In this document: positions 55,318 through 63,781 of the stretch, piece after piece
How positions within the stretch are numbered: the stretch's first letter is position 1
Layout: each line of letters starts with the position of its first letter
From: Tissierellia bacterium
GTDB lineage: Bacteria; Bacillota; Clostridia; Tissierellales; Peptoniphilaceae
DNA: 64,000 bases
Direction: 5' to 3'
NCBI GenBank assembly: GCA_012728295.1
Contig: JAAYFJ010000057.1
Coordinates: 1-64,000, forward strand
Translations under genes and position numbers: made by a program
The notes under the pieces: model-generated
Databases searched by the model: none
Told to the model about the DNA's origin: nothing
The model's input: the letters and a program-made list of their open reading frames with translations, nothing else

Positions 55318-56775
55318 TTAATGTGGTGTATTAGAAAGCAGATTGTTTTTAACTTTCCAAAGTTTTTCAGATAAGTCTACTACATAGAAGTGCGGATTCT
55401 CTATACGTTTAATTTCTTCCCAGAAGCCATCAAGACTATTGGCTGTGTGGTTGCGAATGTCTAGAAGACTAGGGGAATCGTATATTCTCTCACCATTATT
55501 AAATACTTGAACTAACAATGGTTTTGTATAGTAGTTGGTGATTGTTTTACGCTTCCAAGTGTGAATGGGGTGGAAAAGTTCATATGGTTTAGATTCATCA
55601 ATGACTTCATCAAATAGTGTAACCACGTCAGCTAGCGCTTTATTTGTGTTCTTGTCGAAGAATCTGTGAACTTGTTTGAAGCCCGGAGTAGTAATCTTTT
55701 CCACATTTTCGCTTATTTTTATAGTGGGAACCATTTTACCATCTTTTTCAAGAGCAGTTAATTTATAAACTCCACCGAAAATAGGCTCGCTTTGTGAAGT
55801 AATAAGGCGTTCACCTACACCAAAGGAGTTTACACATGCTCCTTGAAGCAAGAGGTTCTCAATGACGTATTCATCAAGTCCGCTGGAAATCATTATCCCG
55901 CAATCTTCAAAGCCAGCTTCATCCAATACTTTTCTAGCGGCTTTAGTTAAATATGCCATATCACCACTATCGATTCTGATTCCCTTAGGCCTATATCCTT
56001 TTGGCAGTAGTTCTTCATTGAAGACTTTTATAGCATTAGGCAAACCTGACTTTAACACGTTATAGGTATCAACTAATAGGAAACAAGAATCTGGGTAAAC
56101 CCTGGCATATGCTCTAAAAGCATCTATTTCTGAAGGGAACATTTGCACCCAACTGTGGGCCATGGTTCCTGCTGCGGGAACACCATAGTCTCTGTCTGCC
56201 AACGTATTTGCTGTACCTAGGCAACCACCTATGTACGAAGCGCGTGCACCATAGTTGGCACTGGCAAATCCTTGTGCACGACGTGAGCCAAATTCAACTA
56301 CTGGCCTGCCTTTGGCAGCACGAACGATTCTATTTGCTTTTGTTGCGATTAGTGTTTGATGGTTAATGGTAAGCAATATCATAGTTTCTAGCAATTGAGC
56401 TTGTGGAGCTGGTCCTCTTACGATGACAAGAGGTTCTTGTGGGAATACTGGGGTTCCCTCTGGAATTGCCCAGACGTCACATTCAAACTTGAAGTTGCTT
56501 AAATAGTTTAGAAATCTTTCGCCAAACATATTTTTGCTTCTCAAGAATTCAATATCTTCTTCAGTAAACCTCAAATTAGAAAGGTAGTCTATAACTTGAT
56601 GTAAACCAGCAAGAATGGCAAATCCACCATCATCTGGTACTCTTCTAAAAAACATGTCATAATAGACAATTTGGTTTTCCATGCCATTTTCTACATAACC
56701 ATTTCCCATGGTAAATTCGTAGAAATCAGCTAGCATAGTGAGGTTAGTATTATCACATCCTGTTTGGAAATTCAT
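55318..56775 (-). CDS. pncB: Nicotinate phosphoribosyltransferase
   Basis: A 485-residue enzyme of NAD salvage, joining nicotinate to PRPP with ATP use. Family motifs: MLADFYEFTMGNGY at the N-terminus, EFGSRRAQGFASANYGARASYIGG (with the conserved active-site region), GTMAHSWVQMF (containing the phosphorylated His), and IRIDSGDMAYLTKAARKVLDEAG. The length is usual for the Firmicute type. AAGGAGGGAATT precedes the ATG. It is transcribed alone from the promoter at 56803-56831. Confidence 0.96.
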   Translation of the reverse strand: MNFQTGCDNTNLTMLADFYEFTMGNGYVENGMENQIVYYDMFFRRVPDDGGFAILAGLHQVIDYLSNLRFTEEDIEFLRSKNMFGERFLNYLSNFKFECDVWAIPEGTPVFPQEPLVIVRGPAPQAQLLETMILLTINHQTLIATKANRIVRAAKGRPVVEFGSRRAQGFASANYGARASYIGGCLGTANTLADRDYGVPAAGTMAHSWVQMFPSEIDAFRAYARVYPDSCFLLVDTYNVLKSGLPNAIKVFNEELLPKGYRPKGIRIDSGDMAYLTKAARKVLDEAGFEDCGIMISSGLDEYVIENLLLQGACVNSFGVGERLITSQSEPIFGGVYKLTALEKDGKMVPTIKISENVEKITTPGFKQVHRFFDKNTNKALADVVTLFDEVIDESKPYELFHPIHTWKRKTITNYYTKPLLVQVFNNGERIYDSPSLLDIRNHTANSLDGFWEEIKRIENPHFYVVDLSEKLWKVKNNLLSNTPH

Positions 56776-56802
56776 AATTCCCTCCTTAATTGTTATATTA
56801 TT

Positions 56803-56831
56803 ATTATATAACTATGAGATAGTAAAGGCAA
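56803..56831 (-). promoter_or_regulatory. Sigma-A-type promoter for pncB
   Basis: On the minus strand: TTGCCT (56831-56826), a 17-bp spacer and TATAAT (56808-56803), 27 bases before the start codon. Confidence 0.7.
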
Positions 56832-56891
56832 GATAGACGTCAATTATTTGTCAAGCCATAATAAATATAAAAATGCAAATAAAGACAAATA

Positions 56892-56943
56892 AATAGGGAC
56901 TTATCACTTATTACTAATAAACTTTACGTGATAAATCCCTATT
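56892..56943. repeat. Hairpin between pncB and the insertion-like remnant
   Basis: Arms 56892-56907 and 56928-56943 (16 bp, one G-U) with a 20-base loop. No clear T-run follows. It could end read-through transcripts or be part of the neighbouring element. Confidence 0.6.
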
Positions 56944-56950
56944 ATAACTC

Positions 56951-57465
56951 TTGACAACTACCCCAACCCGATGTTTTAGGCTCATTCACCATACGGTTAT
57001 CAACTCACTTTCATATGGTTTCTATCCCGAAACCTGGGTAAAACTAGAACTGATTTTCACTGCATACTTCTGATAATCTAATTCTTATTTCTTTAATACA
57101 TTTTAATGCTTTTGTTTCTATCGACAATATTTCTTGACTACTTTGTCGATTTGAACCCGTCTGTTTCTTATCGGATTCTAACTGATCGAATCCAAATTCT
57201 TCTCTGAATTCTTAAATTTGTGTTCTTTACTAATTAAGCTTCTTTACGCTTAAACATATTTGTTACTTAAACTTCTTTACTACTAGAACACTATAAAATC
57301 AGTATACCTCGCTCGTTCATTTCTTCTATCTCTTTATATAAAGGCTTTATCCGGTACTCCTTCGGGAAGAATACGAGAATCTTCTGATAAGGTGTTTCCC
57401 CGGCATATGCACGATTAAAGATCATGAAACAGAGCCACTTGAATGTTGGGGTCTGTAGTTGTCAA
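56951..57465 (-). mobile_element. Degraded insertion-sequence-like element
   Basis: A 515-bp stretch bounded by an inverted repeat: 56950-56961 is the exact reverse complement of 57455-57466, and the similarity (CCCCAAC, then GGCTC) goes on inward with a small gap. Two open stretches on the minus strand look like former coding sequence: 57461-57291 (56 codons, containing FNRAYAGETPYQK and FFPKEYRIKPLYKEIEEM) and 57211-57044 (55 codons, with REEFGFDQLESDKK). They are in different frames with stops between. I do not recognise the transposase family, so this is a remnant call from structure only. Confidence 0.5.
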
Positions 57466-57607
57466 GGTCCTTACCAAGATAACCTTCCTTGGTAATACCA
57501 TTATACCCACAGATATTTTCTTAAAACACAAAAATTAAATAATTTATAAAATTTTTTATAATTTTTTTAGTGAGTCTAAGTTTTCAAATATTGAAAGAAG
57601 GGTGATA

Positions 57608-57739
57608 TTGGAGAATATAGAAATTATCAATAATACAAAAGACGATATAGACGAAAACAATAATATGGCTAAGCTAGTGTTTGTAATACATTTAGTTTTT
57701 TCTAACTCTATGTGGGGAAAACTATGCAAAAGCCTGTAG
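57608..57739 (+). CDS. Possible small ORF upstream of the second pst operon
   Basis: A 43-residue frame with a TTG start and AAGGGTGAT before it. It has a hydrophilic first half rich in Asn and Asp and a hydrophobic segment (AKLVFVIHLVFSNSM). It ends 10 bases before the pstS2 -35 box. No family is recognised and the start is weak, so it may be chance. The ~140 bp before it (57466-57607) is AT-rich with a small hairpin near 57472-57495 and no gene. Confidence 0.3.
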   Translation: MENIEIINNTKDDIDENNNMAKLVFVIHLVFSNSMWGKLCKSL

Positions 57740-57748
57740 ATGCTCCAA

Positions 57749-57777
57749 TTGACCTTTGAATCCCCATCAACTATAAT
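57749..57777 (+). promoter_or_regulatory. Sigma-A-type promoter of the second pst operon
   Basis: TTGACC (57749-57754), a 17-bp spacer and a perfect TATAAT (57772-57777). Transcription would start at about 57784, leaving only ~13 nt before the ATG, with the AGGAGG at the very 5' end. No TTTACA repeats are seen nearby. Confidence 0.7.
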
Positions 57778-57796
57778 CGACTAAGGAGGCGATATA

Positions 57797-58766
57797 ATGA
57801 AAAAATATGTAAAGGTTCTTAGTTTGCTACTTATGATTCTTCTTGTATTTACTGCATGTGGCGCACCTGTAGAAGATGCGGCAACTCCCAGAAAATGCGG
57901 AAACTGAAGAAACTGTAGAAAACAAAGAAGACGAGCAGGCACAAGAGGCTAAGGACGACTTTAAAGCACAGATTAGCTTTAGTGGATCTTCAACTTTAGC
58001 ACCTGTAATCAGCAAAATTTCTACTAACTTTATTGAAGAATATACAACTTGGGATAAAGTTGATTCTTCATTGCCAGAGGAAAACATTACTATTTATGTT
58101 TCTGCAGGTGGTTCAGGAGCTGGAGTCAAAGCGGTATTAGATAAAGTAGCGGATTTTGGCATGCTAGCAAGAGATATCAAGGATACGGAAAAAGAAAAAG
58201 TTGAATCCTTGCAAGCTTTTACACTTGGCATTGATGCTCTGACGGTTTCTGTTAACCCTGAAAATGGAATTATTCAAGCCAAAGAAGGCAATCTCACCAA
58301 AGATGAGATAATAAAAATATTCTCAGGCGAATACGAAAAATGGAGCGATGTAGATCCTTCTCTTCCAGCGGAAGAAATAGTAATTGTAACAAGAGACTTA
58401 AGTGGTGGAGCTCATGAAGTGTTTCAAAAACAGATTATGGGCGATGTAGAAGTGAGCAAAAACTCCATTCAAGCACCTACCATGGGAGCTCTTGTATCTA
58501 AAATCATTGAAAACCCCAATGCAATAGGATATGCTTCATATGGAATAACTAATCAAAATGAAGGAAAATTAATTCCCCTAAAAGTAGATGGAATTGAGCC
58601 GACTAAGGAAAATATCATAAGCGGAACTTACTATATCACTAGACCTCTTATCATTTTGAAAGACGGAGAACTAACTAAGACAGAACAAATTTTTGTAGAC
58701 GAACTACAATCCGAAGCTGGACAAAAGGTAATAGAAGATATGGGCTTTATTCCATTTGAGAAATAA
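57797..58766 (+). pseudogene. pstS: Second phosphate-binding lipoprotein PstS2, +1 frameshift after the signal peptide
   Basis: The ATG (AAGGAGG site) opens a normal lipoprotein signal peptide (LLMILLVFTAC, Cys-19). Within ATCCC-type sequence the frame then fails: after CCC at 57887-57889 the original frame reads six more codons to a TGA at 57905-57907, while the +1 frame continues as ENAETEETVENKE and a complete PstS domain (SFSGSSTLAPVISKI, SAGGSGAGVKAV, TRDLSGGAHEVF) to 58766. One extra C would explain it. The downstream genes are intact. Either a recent mutation, a sequencing error or, less likely, +1 frameshifting on CCC-A. Confidence 0.8.
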
Positions 58767-58782
58767 TGGAATTGAAATAAGT

Positions 58783-58810
58783 GGGGGCTACTTTTAGTTG
58801 CCCCCTTTTT
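58783..58810 (+). terminator. Intrinsic terminator/attenuator between pstS2 and pstC2
   Basis: Arms 58783-58791 and 58797-58805 (nine positions, one T-T mismatch, six G-C pairs), five-base loop, then TTTTT. It lies inside the operon and would make more binding-protein mRNA than permease mRNA. Confidence 0.8.
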
Positions 58811-58824
58811 ATTGGGAGTATGCG

Positions 58825-59694
58825 ATGGTGAATAGAGCATTTAAGACTTCAATATATTTCTTTACAGCTATAACAGCCATCTTGTTAGCTGTATTGTTAG
58901 TATTCTTATATAAAGAGGCGCATCCGTTTTTCGTCAATCATGGTGTATTTGATTTCATTTTTGGAAGCGATTGGAATGCTAGGGATATTAACGGTAGTTT
59001 TCAAATATTCAATATATTAAAAGGTAGTTTTTATATCGCATTTTTAGCGTGTATAATATCTTCCCCCCTAGCGTTCGGAGTATCAATATATATTTGTTTT
59101 TATTCTCCGCAGAAAATTAAGAAGATGCTATTATGGACCATTGGTCTTTTAGCAGGGATACCTTCAATAACATACGGATTCTTTGCGCTGTTTGTAATTG
59201 TGAAAGATTTGGAGAAACTATTTTCCATGTCTGCAGGAGAGTCGGTTTTGGCAGGAGCAATAATACTATCTATTATGATATTGCCTTTTTTTGTGTCTAC
59301 TTTTGTAGAAACACTTGAAATAATAAAGTTGAAATATGAAAAGGACTCTAACTCTCTTGGCGTATCAAAAGAATATTTTATTAGAAAAGTTGTCATCAGA
59401 GAGTGCAGATTTTCCATGGTCACTGGATTTATTCTAGCTTCAGCTAGGGCGGTAGGCGAAACTATGGCGGTTATGATGGCCATAGGCAATACTCCTTTAG
59501 TACCTAAATTACTTGGTAAAGCCCAGACGATACCGTCGTTAATTGCCTTGGAAATCGGGATGAGTGAAGTTGGGAGTGAACACTATTCAGCCCTATTTGC
59601 TGCAGGGTTTGTGCTATTATTGCTAGTGTTGGCTATAAACCTTGTGTTCTTTGTTTTAGTTCAAAAAAGGAATAATAAATATGGTAAAGTATAA
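58825..59694 (+). CDS. pstC: Phosphate ABC transporter permease PstC2
   Basis: A 289-residue permease divergent from the first PstC. It has about six membrane helices, the GIPSITYGFFALF segment, the EAA-like loop SNSLGVSKEYFIRKVVI, and ASARAVGETMAVMMAIGNTPL, the conserved PstC block. The start is the ATG after GGGAGTATGCG; an in-frame TTG at 58798 lies inside the terminator. It overlaps pstA2 by 14 bases. The family could also take related anions, but phosphate is the best guess. Confidence 0.92.
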   Translation: MVNRAFKTSIYFFTAITAILLAVLLVFLYKEAHPFFVNHGVFDFIFGSDWNARDINGSFQIFNILKGSFYIAFLACIISSPLAFGVSIYICFYSPQKIKKMLLWTIGLLAGIPSITYGFFALFVIVKDLEKLFSMSAGESVLAGAIILSIMILPFFVSTFVETLEIIKLKYEKDSNSLGVSKEYFIRKVVIRECRFSMVTGFILASARAVGETMAVMMAIGNTPLVPKLLGKAQTIPSLIALEIGMSEVGSEHYSALFAAGFVLLLLVLAINLVFFVLVQKRNNKYGKV

Positions 59695-60541
59695 AGATTG
59701 GCTTATTAAGGTGTTTATCTATTTAACGCTTATTGTAGTTCTAGCGATAGTTTTTAGAATAGCATACTTTATTGTTAAAAATGGGATAAATGAACTTAAT
59801 ATAGATTTTTTATTGGATAATCCAAAGGGTATGCCTTTAGGTACTGAAGGTGGGATAAAAAATGCAATCCTGGGTTCGTTTGCATTGATGGCATTCGCCA
59901 TGATTTTTTCTGCTATACTAGGCGTTAGCTGTGCAATGTATAATGTAATATATTGTCAATCCAAAGCTATACATACAATTATTTCTTTAACTGTACAATG
60001 TATATCTTCAATTCCATCAATTATTTTAGGATTGTTCGTATATGGATTTTTTATTGTAAGTCTAAATGTTCCTACCAGCTTATTAACTGCTAGCATAACA
60101 TTAGGTCTAATGGTATTTGCGTTTGTAGAAATAAAGATAGAAAAGGCTATAGAAGATGTAGACAGGCAATTTATTAAGGATAGCCACTATCTAGGAGTGG
60201 ATAATACCTATATGAGCAGAAAGCTAATATTACCTTTGATTAAGGAAAATATTATCACCACATCGATTTTAGCGGGGAGCTATGCAATAGGAGCTACGGC
60301 ACCGATTATGATGACAGGGGTAGTATATATGGCCGATAGTCCAAGGAGCTTATTAAAACCAGTTATGGCTTTGCCTTTTCACTTGCATATGCTGTTGAGC
60401 CAGGCGGTAAAGGTTGAGAAAGCATATGCCACGGCGTTGGTGCTGATTATTATTTTAATAATTTTACATGTGGTATCAGAGCTTATTATGAGAAATATTG
60501 GAGGGGTTATTGTTGAATATTTTAGAGCTAAAAAATCTTAA
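59681..60541 (+). CDS. pstA: Phosphate ABC transporter permease PstA2
   Basis: A 286-residue permease with about six membrane helices. The EAA-like loop is SHYLGVDNTYMSRKLILP, and the block GSYAIGATAPIMMTGVVY replaces the usual GETAP with GATAP. Weak similarity to PstA1 shows that this operon is not a recent copy of the first one. It overlaps both neighbours (pstC2 upstream, pstB2 downstream), so translation is coupled across the three genes. Confidence 0.92.
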   Translation: MVKYKDWLIKVFIYLTLIVVLAIVFRIAYFIVKNGINELNIDFLLDNPKGMPLGTEGGIKNAILGSFALMAFAMIFSAILGVSCAMYNVIYCQSKAIHTIISLTVQCISSIPSIILGLFVYGFFIVSLNVPTSLLTASITLGLMVFAFVEIKIEKAIEDVDRQFIKDSHYLGVDNTYMSRKLILPLIKENIITTSILAGSYAIGATAPIMMTGVVYMADSPRSLLKPVMALPFHLHMLLSQAVKVEKAYATALVLIIILIILHVVSELIMRNIGGVIVEYFRAKKS

Positions 60542-61184
60542 TATCTCATATAAAGAAAAGGTCATATTGAGAAATGCTAACTTGGGAATTGAACAGCACA
60601 GCATAGTCTCTATTATGGGCAATTCAGGATCTGGGAAATCCACGCTATTTGCAGCGATAAATGGTTTTTTGGAAGAGCAAGGTGGTAGTTATTCAGGGGA
60701 GATATTATTTAATAGTAAAAATATAAAAGCATTTAAAACAGCTGATTTGAGAAGAACGATATCTACGCTGTTTCAAGATTCTAAACCCTTTGATTTATCA
60801 ATAGAAAAGAATCTCACATATGCCATGGAGTATTATGAGGGAAAGGTGTTAAATAAAAAAGACAGGGTGCGGGAACTGCTTACTATGGTCAACCTTTATG
60901 ATGAGGTTAAGGACAACATTCACATATCAACTAGAAAATTATCAGGCGGGCAAAAACAAAGACTGTGCATAGCTAGAATGCTGACGACAAATCCGGAAAT
61001 ATTAATATTTGACGAACCATTTTCTTCTCTGGATAGAAAGAACACTTTAATAATAGAGGACTTGTTAAGGCAATTATCAAAAAAATACACCATATTATTG
61101 TCTACTCATAATGAAGAACAAGCAGAGCGAATATCCGATAAAATTGTGAGAATAGATGATTTTGAGCTCAAAGGAGTTAAATAA
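60513..61184 (+). CDS. pstB: Phosphate ABC transporter ATP-binding protein PstB2
   Basis: A 223-residue ATPase, about 25 residues shorter than PstB1. It has Walker A GNSGSGKST, the Q-loop STLFQDSKPFDLS (PstB1 has [11 protein letters not shown]), signature LSGGQKQR, Walker B ILIFDEPFSSLD and H-loop LSTHNEEQ. The start is taken as TTG 60513, six bases after GGAGGGG and inside pstA2. No phoU follows. It ends the second operon at a strong terminator. Confidence 0.9.
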   Translation: MNILELKNLNISYKEKVILRNANLGIEQHSIVSIMGNSGSGKSTLFAAINGFLEEQGGSYSGEILFNSKNIKAFKTADLRRTISTLFQDSKPFDLSIEKNLTYAMEYYEGKVLNKKDRVRELLTMVNLYDEVKDNIHISTRKLSGGQKQRLCIARMLTTNPEILIFDEPFSSLDRKNTLIIEDLLRQLSKKYTILLSTHNEEQAERISDKIVRIDDFELKGVK

Positions 61185-61220
61185 AGTAATAGGAAATTGC
61201 ATATTAATAGAACCCATATA

Positions 61221-61250
61221 AAAGGCGTTACACATTTGTGTAACGCCTTT
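61221..61250. terminator. Terminator after the second pst operon
   Basis: A perfect 13-bp stem (61221-61233 with 61238-61250) and ATTT loop, between convergent genes. Confidence 0.88.
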
Positions 61251-61278
61251 ATACAGCCAATTAAATAACAACTAATTA

Positions 61279-62631
61279 TTATTCTCCTGGTAAAATTCCG
61301 ATGGAGCTTAAGAAAATAATAATCATAACGATAGGTGCAAGATACTTGATAATCATGTAGTATACGTTTTTTAGTCCGAAAGTAAGAGTACCTTGGTTTG
61401 TAAGTTCATCCATAATATCTGATTTCTTATATGCCCATCCAAGGAATATTATTTCAATAAATGCGGCTATAGTCAGCAGATAGTTTGCTGTAATATAGTC
61501 TAAGAAATCAAATAATGTCTTTCCAGCAATTGTAAATCCTGACCATGGACCGTTGGATAAACTACAGAAAACTGCAACAACTGTTATTAAGCCACCTGCC
61601 AGCCAAGTTGCTTTTTTTCGAGGTAAGTCCATACTCTCAACCCCATAAGCTACAACTGCTTCTAGTAGTGAAATAGTAGAAGTTAAAGCTGCTAAAGCTA
61701 ATAGCAGGAAGAAAGCTATTCCGAAAAGATATCCACCAGGCATAGATGGGAATACGTTAGGAAGTGTAATAAATACAAGACCTGCTCCTTGACCTGGCTC
61801 TAATCCAAATGCGAATACAGCTGGGAAAATTGCAATTCCTGAAAGCAATGCAATTAGAGTGTCAAAAAAAGCAATGTTCAATGTTGATTTTGGAAGAGAG
61901 TCTTTTCTGCTTACATATGATCCATATGTAACGATAATTCCCATTCCCAAGCTCATGGAGAAAAATGCGTGTCCCAATGCAGCTAAAAAACCGCCTAGAG
62001 AGAATTTAGTGAAATCAGGATAGAATAGGAAGCGAAGACCTGCCATACCTCCTTCCAAAGTTAAACCTCTAATATCTAATAAAATAACTAATACTAATAA
62101 TACCGGTATAAGTACTGATGAGACCTTTTCAATACCACCTTGAACTCCTGCTCTAACAATTGTTATTGTCAATAGCATAAATACGATTGTCCAAAAGATT
62201 GGTTTGATTGGAGAGCTAATGAATGTTGAGAACATTGCAGCTAATTGATCAGGTGATTGACCTACAAAACTATTAGTAGCGGCTTTATAAATATATTCCA
62301 AAGTCCAGCCAGCAACAACAGCGTAGAAACTCAATATCATAAAACTTGCTAAAACTCCAATTACCCCTGAGATATACCATTTTTTTCCAGGAGCTAAATT
62401 TTTGAAAGAACCTACGGAGTCAGACTGACCACGACGGCCAATAACCAACTCACTCATCATCAATGGAACTCCAATTATTACAACAATTGCTAAATAAACT
62501 AATAGAAAAGCACCGCCGCCGTTCATTCCAACGATATATGGGAATCTCCAAATATTTCCCAAACCTACAGCTGAACCAACAGCAGCCATAATCATTCCAA
62601 ACGTACTATTAAAACCTTCTCTGTTTTCCAT
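61279..62631 (-). CDS. Sodium-dependent transporter, NSS (SNF) family
   Basis: A 450-residue, LeuT-fold transporter with about 11-12 membrane helices. The N-terminal signature GSAVGLGNIWRFPYIVGMNGGGAFLLVY binds sodium and substrate; GHAFFSMSLGMGIIVTYGSY and ALAALTSTISLLEAVVAYG are helices 6 and 8 of the family. Members import amino acids or amines with sodium. The substrate cannot be told from sequence alone. AAGGAGGTAGT precedes the ATG. It is a single-gene unit. Confidence 0.94.
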   Translation of the reverse strand: MENREGFNSTFGMIMAAVGSAVGLGNIWRFPYIVGMNGGGAFLLVYLAIVVIIGVPLMMSELVIGRRGQSDSVGSFKNLAPGKKWYISGVIGVLASFMILSFYAVVAGWTLEYIYKAATNSFVGQSPDQLAAMFSTFISSPIKPIFWTIVFMLLTITIVRAGVQGGIEKVSSVLIPVLLVLVILLDIRGLTLEGGMAGLRFLFYPDFTKFSLGGFLAALGHAFFSMSLGMGIIVTYGSYVSRKDSLPKSTLNIAFFDTLIALLSGIAIFPAVFAFGLEPGQGAGLVFITLPNVFPSMPGGYLFGIAFFLLLALAALTSTISLLEAVVAYGVESMDLPRKKATWLAGGLITVVAVFCSLSNGPWSGFTIAGKTLFDFLDYITANYLLTIAAFIEIIFLGWAYKKSDIMDELTNQGTLTFGLKNVYYMIIKYLAPIVMIIIFLSSIGILPGE

Positions 62632-62860
62632 ACTACCTCCTTATTGTTATAAAAATGTCTTGATTTAGGCTGTACATCTACCACTATAACACAAAGTGTT
62701 TAAGGCACTCAAGGGTTGAGAAATAAATTAATTAATAATCAATCATGTAATAATATTAACAATTACAACGGATGTAGAACTTCTGGTATTTAGATAGTAA
62801 ATTGGGTAAAAATACCAAAGCTGGATAAATTTCAACAAAAATATAGAAGGAGTTGTGAGT

Positions 62861-63457
62861 ATGGGCTTTAGAGAAGCGTTAATTAATCGAAGGAGTATTT
62901 ATGCAATTGGGAAAGATAGAGTTTTGGGGAAAGAGAAGGTTGAAGGCATTGTCAAAGACGGGATACTTCACATTCCCAGCCCGTTTAACGTTCAAAGTAA
63001 CAGAGCAGTTGTTCTATTTGGAGAGAAAAGCGATGAGTTTTGGGATAAGCTAATAGAAATAATGAAAGGTATGCTAAGCCCGGACAGGTTTCCAGCTACA
63101 GAAGAGAAGCTACTAGGGTTTAAAGCAGGATATGGAACGGTGCTGTTCTTTATTGACGATGCTGCCATAAATGAGCTTAAAGACAAGTTTCCTCTATATG
63201 CACATAACTTCACGCCATGGTCAGAGCATAGTCAAGGAATGCTTCAATACTATATATGGGCAGGATTAGAGGCTGAGGGGTTAGGAGCGAATTTACAACA
63301 TTACAATGAGCTAGTAGAGGAATTTGTGAAAGAAAAATATCCAATAAAAGAGGGTTGGAGACTTACTGCACAGATGCCTTTTGGAAAAGCATTAGAAAAA
63401 GCAGGCGAAAAAGAATTTTTACCAATAGAAGAAACGTTTGTTTCTTTAGGTGAATAA
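62861..63457 (+). CDS. Nitroreductase-family protein
   Basis: A 198-residue FMN-dependent nitroreductase-fold protein, of the type often annotated as HBN1-like oxidoreductase. Features are FREALINRRSIYAIG at the N-terminus (FMN phosphate region), IPSPFNVQSNRAVVLFG and WAGLEAEGLGANLQHYN. It likely acts as a cytoplasmic NAD(P)H-dependent dimer. Start is the ATG eight bases after AGAAGGAG; a GTG two codons upstream is possible. The natural substrate is unknown. A terminator follows. Confidence 0.88.
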   Translation: MGFREALINRRSIYAIGKDRVLGKEKVEGIVKDGILHIPSPFNVQSNRAVVLFGEKSDEFWDKLIEIMKGMLSPDRFPATEEKLLGFKAGYGTVLFFIDDAAINELKDKFPLYAHNFTPWSEHSQGMLQYYIWAGLEAEGLGANLQHYNELVEEFVKEKYPIKEGWRLTAQMPFGKALEKAGEKEFLPIEETFVSLGE

Positions 63458-63479
63458 TTGATAATGATATCTTATTACA

Positions 63480-63512
63480 CCCCATGGATTTTATCCATGG
63501 GGCATTTATTTT
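63480..63512 (+). terminator. Intrinsic terminator after the nitroreductase gene
   Basis: A perfect 10-bp stem (63480-63489 with 63493-63502) and a three-base loop, then a T-rich stretch. The remaining ~270 bp to the next start is AT-rich, with no feature recognised. Confidence 0.85.
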
Positions 63513-63781
63513 GTATAATTTTAAAAACAAACATGCATTTTGGAGAAATTGCTAAAATTTATATAAAATATTATTATTTATACACCAGGCTCAATGCCTG
63601 ATATTTTCTTACTTATAGGGATTATAAATTAGACCATCGTTACAAAATAGCCGTTTAGAAAATGTTAAGCACAAACAGCTATTGAAATATCCGCATATTA
63701 TGATGAAATATCCACTATCGAAGTATTGCTATATTGAACATGAAAAACCATTCAATAATGGAAGAAATATTAGGAGGAGCA

